64,000 nt of DNA from Planococcus wigleyi (GTDB taxonomy: Bacteria > Bacillota > Bacilli > Bacillales_A > Planococcaceae). Below, piece by piece: positions 51,461-59,530 of this stretch. The stretch spans positions 310,001 through 374,000 of the forward strand of contig NZ_JACSPU010000002.1 in NCBI RefSeq assembly GCF_014836985.1. The letters are read 5' to 3'. The notes below the pieces were generated by a model. The model did no database searches and had not been told where the DNA came from. It was given only the letters and a program-made list of their open reading frames with translations. How positions within the stretch are numbered: position 1 is the stretch's first letter; the number at the start of each line of letters is the position of its first letter. A program made the translations under genes and the position numbers.

Positions 51461-51600
51461 TATGGGTGTTCAATTGAACTTACGCACGTTCAAGCGGATT
51501 TGCGCACGTTCAATTGAACTTACGCACGTTTAAGCCGATTTACGCACGTTCGATTGAATTTGCGCTCGTTCAAACGGATTTGCGATTGCTCAGCTCGAAT
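51461..51600. repeat. Tandem array of seven 20-bp repeats
   Basis: Seven direct units of exactly 20 bp with consensus TACGCACGTTCAATTGAATT. Two unit types roughly alternate: those containing TTCAATTGAA and those containing TTCAAGCGGA. The first and last units are degenerate. There is no open frame here and no CRISPR-like spacers. Origin and function unknown. Confidence 0.85.
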
Positions 51601-51804
51601 CCCCCCAAAAAAACTAGTGGGGTGGACGAAAGATAAATCATCAAAATCAAGCCTTCCCTCAAGAGGACAATCCAACGCGGATTGTCTTTTCTTTTTAATC
51701 AAAAAGACTTTCTGAACCCCTCAGGAAATAAGTTTTCGTTGTGACGAAAGGGGTAGTTAGTAAGCAAACAAAGCGAATTTATTTTCCAGACAGGGGGAGA
51801 AGGA

Positions 51805-52725
51805 GTGGGCCGGAAAAAGGATCGGCACGGATTGACTGTAGTTGTCACTGGAGCTTCGAGCGGTTTTGGCCGGGGCATTGCCCAGCAGCTGGCAGCGGAT
51901 GGCGCCAATGTGGTGCTGGCGGCCAGGCGGACCGGCTTGATTGAGGAACTTGCAGCAGAGCTCGGCGACCGCACATTGGCTGTAACGACGGATGTCAGCG
52001 AGCCAGAGGAAATGGCCAGGCTGATGGCTGCGGCGGAATCCCGTTTCGGCAAAGTGGATGTCTGGATCAATAATGCGGGGCTCGGCATCATGGGATCGTT
52101 CACGGACGTTCCGCTGGATGACATGTTGCGTTTAGTGGATATCAACTTGAAAGGCATGATTTATGGCAGCCACTGCGCCCTTCACCACTTTAAAGAGAAC
52201 AGAGCTGGAACCCTGATTAATATGTCTTCTTTTATCAGCAGCGTGCCGCTGCCGTTCGGCGCTGTCTATTGTGCAACGAAATATGGCATTGCAGGACTGA
52301 CTGCAGGCCTGCATCTGGAAATGGAGATGGAAGGGTGGAAAGATATCCATGTTTGTATGGTGCATCCGTGGGTTACCGACACACCCTGGCCTGAGCATTC
52401 CGGAAACTACAGCGGCCACGAAATTACGTTGGGGCCGGTCGATGATCCAGAAACTGTGATTGCCGCTGTTATTGACTTGATTGAACGGCCGCAGGAAAGT
52501 GTGGAAATCGGCATCAAATCAAAAGCCGCCATTGTCTCCAAGCAGATGATGCCCCACATTACGGAGAAATTGAATGGCGCTTTATTGCTGGAGATGCTGA
52601 AGGCAGCGCCGATCGCCAAAAACACTTCGGGCAGCATCCATTCACCTCGGCCGGAAGGGATAGCGGTCTCTGGAAATATGCGGAACCGATTGAAGCAACA
52701 GCTTCGAAAAGGAAAGCAACACTGA
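51805..52725 (+). CDS. SDR-family oxidoreductase, tandem copy 1
   Basis: A 306-residue SDR with T-G-A-S-S-G-F-G-R-G (cofactor), N-N-A-G-L-G, and Y-C-A-T-K as catalytic Tyr/Lys. The ~60-residue C-terminal extension ends near a P-E-G-I-A-V-S-G-N-M-R-N-R-L motif shared with the next two genes. GTG start with GGGGGAGAAGG upstream. It heads a three-gene tandem set of paralogues, probably alcohol or ketone oxidoreductases of the catabolic island. Confidence 0.85.
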   Translation: MGRKKDRHGLTVVVTGASSGFGRGIAQQLAADGANVVLAARRTGLIEELAAELGDRTLAVTTDVSEPEEMARLMAAAESRFGKVDVWINNAGLGIMGSFTDVPLDDMLRLVDINLKGMIYGSHCALHHFKENRAGTLINMSSFISSVPLPFGAVYCATKYGIAGLTAGLHLEMEMEGWKDIHVCMVHPWVTDTPWPEHSGNYSGHEITLGPVDDPETVIAAVIDLIERPQESVEIGIKSKAAIVSKQMMPHITEKLNGALLLEMLKAAPIAKNTSGSIHSPRPEGIAVSGNMRNRLKQQLRKGKQH

Positions 52726-52754
52726 AGCCAGTTTTACGGATAGGAGGAATAGAC

Positions 52755-53657
52755 ATGGCAACTGAAGTAAAACGTGCAGGACTGACGGTCGTCATAACGG
52801 GCACCTCGAGTGGCATCGGCAAAGGCGTGGCACAGCAGCTGGCCGCGCAAGGAGCCAATGTTGTAGTAGCGGCACGCCGCACCAAGGAAATTGAAGCACT
52901 GGCGGACTCCTGTGGCCCGAATGCCATTGCAGTGACGGCGGATGTCAGCCGGGAAGAAGACGTCGCTAAGCTGTACGAAGCAGCGATGGAAGAGTTCAGT
53001 AAAATTGATGTCTGGATCAATAACGCAGGGATTGGAACATATGGTTCATTCACGGATACACCGCTAAGGGATTTGAACCGGACGGTGGAAATCAATTTTC
53101 TTGGCACTATTTATGGCAGCCACTATGCCTTGAAACAATTCAAGAAGCAAGAGTATGGAACGCTGATCAACGTTTCCTCTTTCGCCAGCAAAACGCCGCT
53201 GCCTTTTGGAGCCGCGTACACAGGCAGCAAATACGGTATTTCAGGCTTAAGCAACGGCTTGCATCAGGAGATGAGAATGGACGGCTTTGACGATATCCAT
53301 ATCTGTTCAGTGGATCCATGGGTAACCGATACCCCTTGGACAAAGCATGCGGGCAATTACAGCGGCCATGAAATTCTTGTCGGACCGGCAGATGATCCGC
53401 AAAAAGTGGTGGATACCATCATCGGGCTCATTGATAATCCGAAAAAATCAGTGGAAATTGGCGCTAAATCCAAAGGTATTGCGATTGCCGGTTCGTTGAT
53501 GCCGAAAACGACTAAAGGATCGACCGGACGCACTCTATTTAATATGATCCAGGAAGCCCCACCTGCTCCGCCGACATCCGGCAGCCTGTATGAATCCAGT
53601 CCTGAAGGGACAAGCGTGTCAGGTGATTTGCGTGAGCGGCTGAAAACCAAAACGTGA
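52755..53657 (+). CDS. SDR-family oxidoreductase, tandem copy 2
   Basis: A 300-residue paralogue with T-G-T-S-S-G-I-G-K-G, N-N-A-G-I-G and Y-T-G-S-K. The C-terminal extension is again present (P-E-G-T-S-V-S-G-D-L-R-E-R-L). It has a TAGGAGGAA site and lies 29 bases after copy 1. All three share D-P-W/H-P-W-V-T-D-T-P-W-like segments after the active site, so substrate pockets are probably related. Confidence 0.87.
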   Translation: MATEVKRAGLTVVITGTSSGIGKGVAQQLAAQGANVVVAARRTKEIEALADSCGPNAIAVTADVSREEDVAKLYEAAMEEFSKIDVWINNAGIGTYGSFTDTPLRDLNRTVEINFLGTIYGSHYALKQFKKQEYGTLINVSSFASKTPLPFGAAYTGSKYGISGLSNGLHQEMRMDGFDDIHICSVDPWVTDTPWTKHAGNYSGHEILVGPADDPQKVVDTIIGLIDNPKKSVEIGAKSKGIAIAGSLMPKTTKGSTGRTLFNMIQEAPPAPPTSGSLYESSPEGTSVSGDLRERLKTKT

Positions 53658-53685
53658 CTCAATGCAGAACTGAGGAGGAATGAAA

Positions 53686-54585
53686 ATGGCAAAAAAGAAA
53701 TCCCATGAAGGAGTGACGGTGGTCATCACTGGTGCTTCCAGTGGATTTGGAAAAGGTGTCGCAAGGGAACTGGCTGCACAAGGAGCCAATGTCGTGCTTG
53801 CCGCACGCCGTGTGGGCCTGCTTGAAAAGCTGGCAGAAGAACTGGGTCCGAATGCGGTTGCGGTGAGGACAGATGTCAGCCTGGAAGAGGAAGTGGCGCA
53901 TCTCTTTGAAACGGCGTTGGCACGTTTCGGGAAAATTGATGTGTGGATTAACAATGCCGGAGTCGGCGCAATTGGTCCGTTTACTGAAATCCCGATCAAG
54001 CACTTGGCGCGGGTGGTCGATGTCAATGTCAAAGGCACCATCAATGGCAGCCATTTTGCCTTACGCCATTTCAAAGAAGTGAAACGGGGCATCCTCATTA
54101 ATATCGGTTCCATCACAAGCGAAATCGCTTTTCCTTATTACACGGGATACAGTGCCAGCAAGCATGCTGTGCTGGGGCTCAGTGCTGCGTTGAATGAAGA
54201 AGTGAAACTGGAAGGTTTTGATGATATCCATGTCTGCACTGTGCTGCCATGGGCGACTGATACCCCCTGGTTTGAACATACGGGAAATTACACAGGGCAT
54301 GCCGCTGAAATGAAGCCGATGGATGATCCGGAAATCGTCATTGAGGCAATCATTAGCTTGATCGATAAACCGCAGGAAACTGTGGCAGTCGGTGCGAAAT
54401 CCAAAGCATCGGCCGTTTCCAGCCATATTCTGCCCGGTGCTACTGAAAAAATGAATGCGAAATTTGTTCAAAAAGTGATTGAAGATGCACCGCCGGCCGG
54501 TCCGACTAACGGCAGCCTCTATATTCCGATGGAAAAAGGAACGGAAGTGGAAGGCGGAATCCGGGAGCGGATGAAACGAGAATAA
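53686..54585 (+). CDS. SDR-family oxidoreductase, tandem copy 3
   Basis: A 299-residue paralogue with T-G-A-S-S-G-F-G-K-G, N-N-A-G-V-G and Y-S-A-S-K. It ends with K-G-T-E-V-E-G-G-I-R-E-R-M. The second of two nearby ATGs (53686) has the better spacing to GAGGAGG. It ends the tandem set; a hairpin AAGAAGAT...ATCTTCTT (54603-54638) follows as terminator. Confidence 0.87.
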   Translation: MAKKKSHEGVTVVITGASSGFGKGVARELAAQGANVVLAARRVGLLEKLAEELGPNAVAVRTDVSLEEEVAHLFETALARFGKIDVWINNAGVGAIGPFTEIPIKHLARVVDVNVKGTINGSHFALRHFKEVKRGILINIGSITSEIAFPYYTGYSASKHAVLGLSAALNEEVKLEGFDDIHVCTVLPWATDTPWFEHTGNYTGHAAEMKPMDDPEIVIEAIISLIDKPQETVAVGAKSKASAVSSHILPGATEKMNAKFVQKVIEDAPPAGPTNGSLYIPMEKGTEVEGGIRERMKRE

Positions 54586-54602
54586 GTGATAGGCTCAAAT
54601 GA

Positions 54603-54638
54603 AAGAAGATTCACTCCTCAGAGCGGATCTTCTTTTTA
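54603..54638 (+). terminator. Terminator after SDR tandem genes
   Basis: AAGAAGAT ... ATCTTCTT followed by TTT; a fairly long loop. Confidence 0.65.
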
Positions 54639-54754
54639 TGTGTCAGTAAAAATATGGTTTTTTAATTATTAATGGAGATTTGTTCTATCATTTACATTAT
54701 TCTTCCAGTATGTTTGAGTAAAGGAAGAACAATAAGACAAAGGTGGAGACAGAA

Positions 54755-55399
54755 TTGAATGATGTTGAAAAATATGAAAAGCTAAACCCGTTTACGGCCA
54801 TTTGGACCCGTCCTCGTGCTGCAGTGCGCCATGTGATTGAAGAAAAATCGTCCGGATTCATTTTTCTGTTGATTGTCCTTGCAGGATTTGCTGCCGGCCT
54901 GCTCAGCAGCCTGGATTCAGAACAATTCCTGCCGGTCGGGGGAATGATCCTGATTGCTCTTTTCTTCGGACCAATTGGCGTGGTGGTAAGCACGGTCATC
55001 GGCGCCGGTATCTATTTGCTGATTGGCAAGCTGTTTAAAGGGAAGGGCACCTACACGGAAATGTTCCGGGCAATTCTGACCGGGCTGATTCCACAGATCT
55101 GGCTTATTCCGATAATCCTTTTATGGATGCTGCTGTTGCCGGAAACCTATTTCCTGCAAGCAGATGACATGCTGTTCGCTGAACCTGATTTTCTTTCGCT
55201 TGTCTTCCTGATCATCCTTGGGGTCATCTCTGCTTGGACTTTCTTTGTCCAGTGCAAGGCGGTTGCAGAAGCACACAGGTTTTCTGCCTGGAAAGGCTTT
55301 TTCGTCATCATGATTCCGACAGTTCTGGTCATCGGTGTAATTATCGGGCTGATCGCATTATTCTTTACGATGCTTCTTCCTGCAGTGGGTGGCAACTAA
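54755..55399 (+). CDS. Yip1-domain membrane protein
   Basis: A 214-residue membrane protein with about five hydrophobic helices (starting near residues 35, 60, 110, 145 and 180). The N-terminal N-P-F-T-A-I-W-T-R-P-R-A-A-V-R motif is typical of bacterial YIP1-family proteins. Function is not established in bacteria. The TTG at 54755 is the likely start, with AGGTGGAGA ahead; a GTG inside that site is the alternative. It converges on the stress genes. Confidence 0.75.
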   Translation: MNDVEKYEKLNPFTAIWTRPRAAVRHVIEEKSSGFIFLLIVLAGFAAGLLSSLDSEQFLPVGGMILIALFFGPIGVVVSTVIGAGIYLLIGKLFKGKGTYTEMFRAILTGLIPQIWLIPIILLWMLLLPETYFLQADDMLFAEPDFLSLVFLIILGVISAWTFFVQCKAVAEAHRFSAWKGFFVIMIPTVLVIGVIIGLIALFFTMLLPAVGGN

Positions 55400-55420
55400 T
55401 CAAGCAGATATGGAAAATAA

Positions 55421-55460
55421 AAAGAACAAGGCTGCCCTTATGGCCGCCTTGTTCTTTTTA
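55421..55460. terminator. Bidirectional terminator
   Basis: AAGAACAAGGC ... GCCTTGTTCTT with T-runs on both sides, between converging genes. Confidence 0.88.
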
Positions 55461-56255
55461 TGGTTTTTCTGTTTTATGGACTGTGCCGTTTTCTTCAATG
55501 TCCGCCGTCTCCCGGCGCACGGTTTCATTGATGACCTGCACATCTTTGACTTTGCGCTTGCCGATGACGATTTCTTCGCGGACCACTTTCTTTTTGCCGA
55601 TGTCCAGACGTTCTTCAGAAAGGGGGATGTAGATCGCATCTCCTTTTTCGTAAGCTTCTTTCGGAGACAGCACCTGACCGTCTTCTGCGGCTTCTGCACC
55701 TTCAGAAATTGGTCGCCGGTCAATGACGATTTCCTCACGCTCTACCGGTACTTGGATTTCTTTGTCTTCTTCCACCAATTGCTTTTGGACTTGGACTTCG
55801 CCAGTCTGCACGCGTTCTTTCTCGATATCCAGACGCTCTTCATGCAGAGCGAGTTTCTGCTCTTCTACAGGAAGGCCATCTTTTGAATCAACAGATATGG
55901 CCGTTTCCGGCTTAGCTGCTGGCAGGCTGTCCGTATATAAAAGCAGCTTTCCAGTTTCCACCTGCTGGAAATAGTAATCAGTTTCAGATTCATCCAAACC
56001 CATTCGGTTGAAAGCGTCTTTCGTGATGTCTTCCCCAGATAAAAAAGCGATGACTTTGCCTTTGAAATTATCGCGGTCTTCTGTATCGACATGGACAGCG
56101 GTGTGTTCAATGATCAAAGGAATCTGTTCATCGTGTTTGGCTACCAGGTATAAAGTTTCCTCTTCATGTCCTTTTGCTCGTAATTCACCGATCTGAATCA
56201 ATACTTGCGCTTGTGCATCAAAAAGCCCGACAAGTTTGTTTCCTTTTTTCTCCAT
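55458..56255 (-). CDS. YsnF/AvaK-type stress protein (GSP17M-like plus DUF2382), copy 1
   Basis: A 265-residue protein. Residues 1-100 resemble the general stress protein 17M N-terminal domain (V-L-I-Q-I-G-E-L-R-A-K-G-H-E-E, L-Y-L-V-A-K-H-D-E-Q). Residues 130-250 carry DUF2382 repeats with alternating charged beta motifs (L-D-I-E-K-E-R-V-Q-T-G-E-V, V-E-R-E-E-I-V-I-D-R). Function is unknown, but relatives belong to the sigma-B regulon. The ATG at 56255 follows GGGGGGAA. A sigma-B-like promoter lies at 56305-56331. Confidence 0.85.
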   Translation of the reverse strand: MEKKGNKLVGLFDAQAQVLIQIGELRAKGHEEETLYLVAKHDEQIPLIIEHTAVHVDTEDRDNFKGKVIAFLSGEDITKDAFNRMGLDESETDYYFQQVETGKLLLYTDSLPAAKPETAISVDSKDGLPVEEQKLALHEERLDIEKERVQTGEVQVQKQLVEEDKEIQVPVEREEIVIDRRPISEGAEAAEDGQVLSPKEAYEKGDAIYIPLSEERLDIGKKKVVREEIVIGKRKVKDVQVINETVRRETADIEENGTVHKTEKP

Positions 56256-56304
56256 AGTTAATTCCCCCCATGTCAGTTGCACCAAAAAACTTGTTACCGC
56301 TAAT

Positions 56305-56331
56305 TTACCCTTAGTCGCATGTTGGATAAAC
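56305..56331 (-). promoter_or_regulatory. Sigma-B-type promoter of stress gene copy 1
   Basis: On the minus strand GTTTAT, a 15-base spacer, then GGGTAA, close to the sigma-B consensus GTTTAA-N12-15-GGGTAT. It lies about 50 bases before the ATG. Confidence 0.7.
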
Positions 56332-56348
56332 CTGCGGGAGTCCAGTCC

Positions 56349-56392
56349 CGAAAAAAAGGCATCTCCGGAGAAATCATCCGGAGACGCCTTTG
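56349..56392 (-). terminator. Terminator of stress gene copy 2
   Basis: On the minus strand AAAGGCGTCTCCGG ... CCGGAGATGCCTTT followed by T-run. Confidence 0.8.
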
Positions 56393-56400
56393 CTGTTTTT

Positions 56401-57213
56401 TTATAGGGAAGTGCGTCCGTCTTTTTTCGCTTTTACGTTTTCGTCAATATCCGCTTCTTCACGGCGGACGGTTTCATTCACCACTTCGGTATCTTGGACT
56501 TTGCGTTTGCCGACGACAATTTCTTCGCTGACGACGTCTTTTTTGCTGACCTCCACGCGTTCCTCGGAAACCGGAACATGAATAGAATCTCCATCGTCAT
56601 AGACGCCTTTATCCGCCAATCCGCCTGTGCCCGGTGAAACTTCCTCGTTGACCGCACGGCGTTCCACATATACTTCTTCGCGCTCAACCGGTACTTCGAT
56701 GGTCTGCTGTTCTTCGACCACATGTTTGCCGACATTCACTTCGCCAGTCTGTACGCGTTCTTTGTCGACATTCAAACGCTCTTCGTGAAGGCGCAAATGT
56801 TCCTCTTCTTCATGGCTGCCGGCAGTTGCCGTTCCGGTTGCTGTCTGCGCGCCCGAGTATTGCTTATAAGAAGTGCCATAGTCGCTGTTCACGTAAAGAA
56901 CCAGCTTGCCATTTTCGACTTGGCGGTAGTATTCATCCGCTTCGCCGCTGCCTAATCCCATTTGAGTGAATGCATCCCGTGTGGAATCTTCACCTGAAAT
57001 GAACGATTTGAATTTGCCCATGAAGTTATCGTCTTCTTGTGTGTTTAAGTGCACGTCCGTCTGGCCTTGGACCATGGACAGTTGATCGTCATGTTTCGCG
57101 ATTACATACATGTCTTCTTCGTTATAGCCTTGTGCTTTTAATTCGCTTATTTTATGCAGAACTTCTGCTTGTACGTCATATGCTTGGATAAATGTGTTTT
57201 TATTGTTTGTCAT
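56401..57213 (-). CDS. YsnF/AvaK-type stress protein (GSP17M-like plus DUF2382), copy 2
   Basis: A 270-residue paralogue of the preceding gene with the same two domains: V-L-H-K-I-S-E-L-K-A-Q-G-Y-N-E-E and Y-V-I-A-K-H-D-D-Q near the N-terminus, then L-N-V-D-K-E-R-V-Q-T-G-E-V-N-V and V-P-V-E-R-E-E-V-Y-V repeats. AGGAGGAA lies before the ATG at 57213. It has its own terminator and its own sigma-B-like promoter, so the two copies are separately transcribed. Confidence 0.85.
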   Translation of the reverse strand: MTNNKNTFIQAYDVQAEVLHKISELKAQGYNEEDMYVIAKHDDQLSMVQGQTDVHLNTQEDDNFMGKFKSFISGEDSTRDAFTQMGLGSGEADEYYRQVENGKLVLYVNSDYGTSYKQYSGAQTATGTATAGSHEEEEHLRLHEERLNVDKERVQTGEVNVGKHVVEEQQTIEVPVEREEVYVERRAVNEEVSPGTGGLADKGVYDDGDSIHVPVSEERVEVSKKDVVSEEIVVGKRKVQDTEVVNETVRREEADIDENVKAKKDGRTSL

Positions 57214-57266
57214 TGTCAATTCCTCCTAATAGTGATAAATCACCTGTGAAGTAAGGTACTGTCTGT

Positions 57267-57292
57267 CTACCCCGTAGTTTTTTGAAATAAAC
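57267..57292 (-). promoter_or_regulatory. Sigma-B-type promoter of stress gene copy 2
   Basis: On the minus strand GTTTAT, a 14-base spacer, then GGGTAG. It lies about 55 bases before the ATG, the same arrangement as for copy 1. Confidence 0.75.
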
Positions 57293-57652
57293 CATGGAAG
57301 AGTAGGAGAGGGATTGAAACATCTTCTTTTCTGTGCGGATGACTATGCTTGGAAACTGCATGGTGCCAGGCACCGGAACAATTCCGGAGACACAACTATT
57401 TTATAAAATAAAAATCTTATCAAATGAATAGAAAGAGACTATAAAGCACTCTCGGTTTCATTTGAAAAGCAGATATTTATCTGCTTTCTTTTAATTGTAT
57501 AAGATGGCGGTACAAAAGAATGGAATCGATAAAATTAAGGGAATCCTTACTTTATAAACAGTAAGATTGAACTATTAATGCTATGATTAAGGCGTATTTT
57601 ACTTTTATATATTCGAATTTAGCCTTAGGGCGGCAAGTTCACAAGGGATGGG
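57293..57652. other. Gene-free stretch before rsbQ-like gene
   Basis: Contains the palindrome GGTGCCAGGCACC (57362-57374) and a hairpin AAAGCAGATATTTATCTGCT (57466-57485) with a T-rich tail. I see no gene and no certain promoter for the next gene. Confidence 0.5.
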
Positions 57653-58459
57653 ATGACAATGGGGATTGATGTTTTGCAACGCAATAACGTCCGAGTGACT
57701 GGACAAGGGAAAAAAACAATAGTATTCGCACACGGCTTTGGCTGTGATCAACAAGTGTGGAATAATACGATTACCAATTTTGAACAGGATTACCGGGTCG
57801 TCACTTTTGATTATGTAGGAGCTGGAAACAGTGACAAGACAGCGTATTCCAAAGAGCGTTACAGCACTTTGGATGGCTACAAACAGGATCTTTTGGAGGT
57901 TTGTGCATCACTTGAGATGGAAGGATTCCTATTTGTCGGCCATTCTGTCAGTGCCATGATCGGTATGCTGGCGTCAATTGAGCAACCTGGATTGATGGAG
58001 AAAATGGTCATGATCGGACCCTCTCCTTACTATATGAATGAGCCTGGCTATAATGGCGGGTTTGAACGGGCAGACATTGACGAATTATTGGATATGATGG
58101 AAACCAATTATATGGAGTGGGCTAAATACTTGGCGCCGGTGGTCATGCAGAATGAGCAGCGTCCTGAGCTCGCCGAAGACTTTGAACATCTTTTATGCTC
58201 GAATGATCCGATGATTGCGCGGCAATTTGCTGAAGTGACGTTTACTACGGATCTTCGCGATCAATTGGATAGAGTGGCTGTACCCACGCTGATTCTTCAG
58301 ACCAAGTTCGACGCTATTGCACCGGCGGAAGTCGGGCAGTATGTCCACGACCACATCCAGGGGAGCCGACTGATTGTGATGGAAGCAGTTGGCCATAATC
58401 CGCATTTAAGCGATTCTGATGAAACAGTGAAACACATCAAGGCCTATTTGGCGGAGTAG
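57653..58459 (+). CDS. rsbQ: RsbQ-type alpha/beta hydrolase (stress signalling)
   Basis: A 268-residue alpha/beta hydrolase closely matching RsbQ, which works with RsbP to report energy stress to sigma-B in Bacillus subtilis. H-G-F-G-C-D-Q-Q-V-W near residue 28 is an RsbQ signature. The nucleophile is Ser98 in G-H-S-V-S, the acid lies in T-K-F-D-A-I-A-P and the histidine in V-G-H-N-P-H. The next gene starts 12 bases later and encodes PAS-GGDEF instead of the usual PAS-PP2C, so the partner output differs from RsbP. ATG at 57659 is an alternative start. Confidence 0.9.
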   Translation: MTMGIDVLQRNNVRVTGQGKKTIVFAHGFGCDQQVWNNTITNFEQDYRVVTFDYVGAGNSDKTAYSKERYSTLDGYKQDLLEVCASLEMEGFLFVGHSVSAMIGMLASIEQPGLMEKMVMIGPSPYYMNEPGYNGGFERADIDELLDMMETNYMEWAKYLAPVVMQNEQRPELAEDFEHLLCSNDPMIARQFAEVTFTTDLRDQLDRVAVPTLILQTKFDAIAPAEVGQYVHDHIQGSRLIVMEAVGHNPHLSDSDETVKHIKAYLAE

Positions 58460-58471
58460 GGAGAGAAGACA

Positions 58472-59410
58472 GTGGAACAGCAGCTTGATCGAGCGCCATG
58501 TGGATATTTGATATTGGATCATGAATTGCGCATCGTGGAAATGAATAAAACCTTGCAGCTCATGACAGGTGCGCAACAACCAAAGCACATGCATGATTTA
58601 TTGACAGTCGCTTCACGGGTTTACTTCCAGACCTACTTTACTCCTTCCATCAAAATGCATGGCACTGTAAACGAAATGTTTTTGACATTGAAAAGCGAGA
58701 CGGGTTCCCTGCCTGTCTTGATGAATACGATAGAACGCGACGGCTCCTACGAATGTGCATTGATTCAAATGAGTGTCCGCGGGGAGTATGAAAAGGAATT
58801 GCTGCTGGCAAAGCGCAATGCTGAAAAGGTCAACCGTGAGACGGCCGAAGCATACGAAAAGCTGAAAACAGTAATGAATGAAGTGGAATGCAAACAGCAA
58901 GAATTGATGGACCTTAATTTCAAACTGCAGCAACTGGCTACAACAGATCCGTTGACGGGATTGAAAAATCGCCGTTATCTGACCGAACAATTGGAAGAAC
59001 TCTTGCTTCAGGCTGAAACTGGCCGGGAAGTGGCCTTGTTGGTCATAGATATTGACCATTTCAAGAAGGTTAATGATTCACATGGCCATCAGATGGGCGA
59101 CGCGGTTTTGCAGGAACTGGCTTGGCGTTTGGAAGCGGAAACCGGATCCGCTGATATCGTGGCTCGGCTCGGCGGTGAAGAATTCGTGGTGGTCATGCCA
59201 AACGCTGGACTGAAGGACGGGCTGGCCATGGGCAATGCATTATGCAAGCATATGGAAACAGCTGACTGGCTGCATGTCCCTATCACTGTCAGCATCGGTG
59301 CTGCGGTTTATGTGGCTGGAGAAGGAATGGATAGCTTGCTGTCACGGGCGGACGAATTTCTTTACAAAGCCAAAGCCAAGGGCAGAAATTGTGTGGTTGG
59401 AGACGAATGA
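58472..59410 (+). CDS. PAS-like sensor plus GGDEF diguanylate cyclase
   Basis: A 312-residue protein. Residues 1-110 look like a PAS domain (D-R-A-P-C-G-Y-L-I-L-D-H at the start). A coiled coil spans about 110-150. Residues 155-310 form a GGDEF domain: D-P-L-T-G-L-K-N-R-R, V-I-D-I-D-H-F-K-K-V-N-D, and the active site R-L-G-G-E-E-F. The inhibitory R-x-x-D site five residues before it is missing, so product feedback is not expected. GTG start with GTAGGGAG ahead. Coupled to the rsbQ-like gene, it may make c-di-GMP when RsbQ delivers or releases a small ligand. Confidence 0.87.
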   Translation: MEQQLDRAPCGYLILDHELRIVEMNKTLQLMTGAQQPKHMHDLLTVASRVYFQTYFTPSIKMHGTVNEMFLTLKSETGSLPVLMNTIERDGSYECALIQMSVRGEYEKELLLAKRNAEKVNRETAEAYEKLKTVMNEVECKQQELMDLNFKLQQLATTDPLTGLKNRRYLTEQLEELLLQAETGREVALLVIDIDHFKKVNDSHGHQMGDAVLQELAWRLEAETGSADIVARLGGEEFVVVMPNAGLKDGLAMGNALCKHMETADWLHVPITVSIGAAVYVAGEGMDSLLSRADEFLYKAKAKGRNCVVGDE

Positions 59411-59464
59411 AAAATTGCTTTGGCTCTCCAATTTCCATCCAGCTAAATCAATAAAATAAAACCC

Positions 59465-59492
59465 TTACATTCTTTGGAGCAAAGGCTATAAT
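59465..59492 (+). promoter_or_regulatory. Sigma-A promoter of rsbR-like gene
   Basis: TTACAT, 16-base spacer, TATAAT, 39 bases before the ATG. Confidence 0.65.
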
Positions 59493-59530
59493 AGGCATAT
59501 ATAAATGTCTTCGTCTTTGGGGGGATTCCG

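Noticed and set aside
51461..51600. The 20-bp repeats as a CRISPR array
   Set aside because: The repeats are directly adjacent with no unique spacers, and no cas gene is present.
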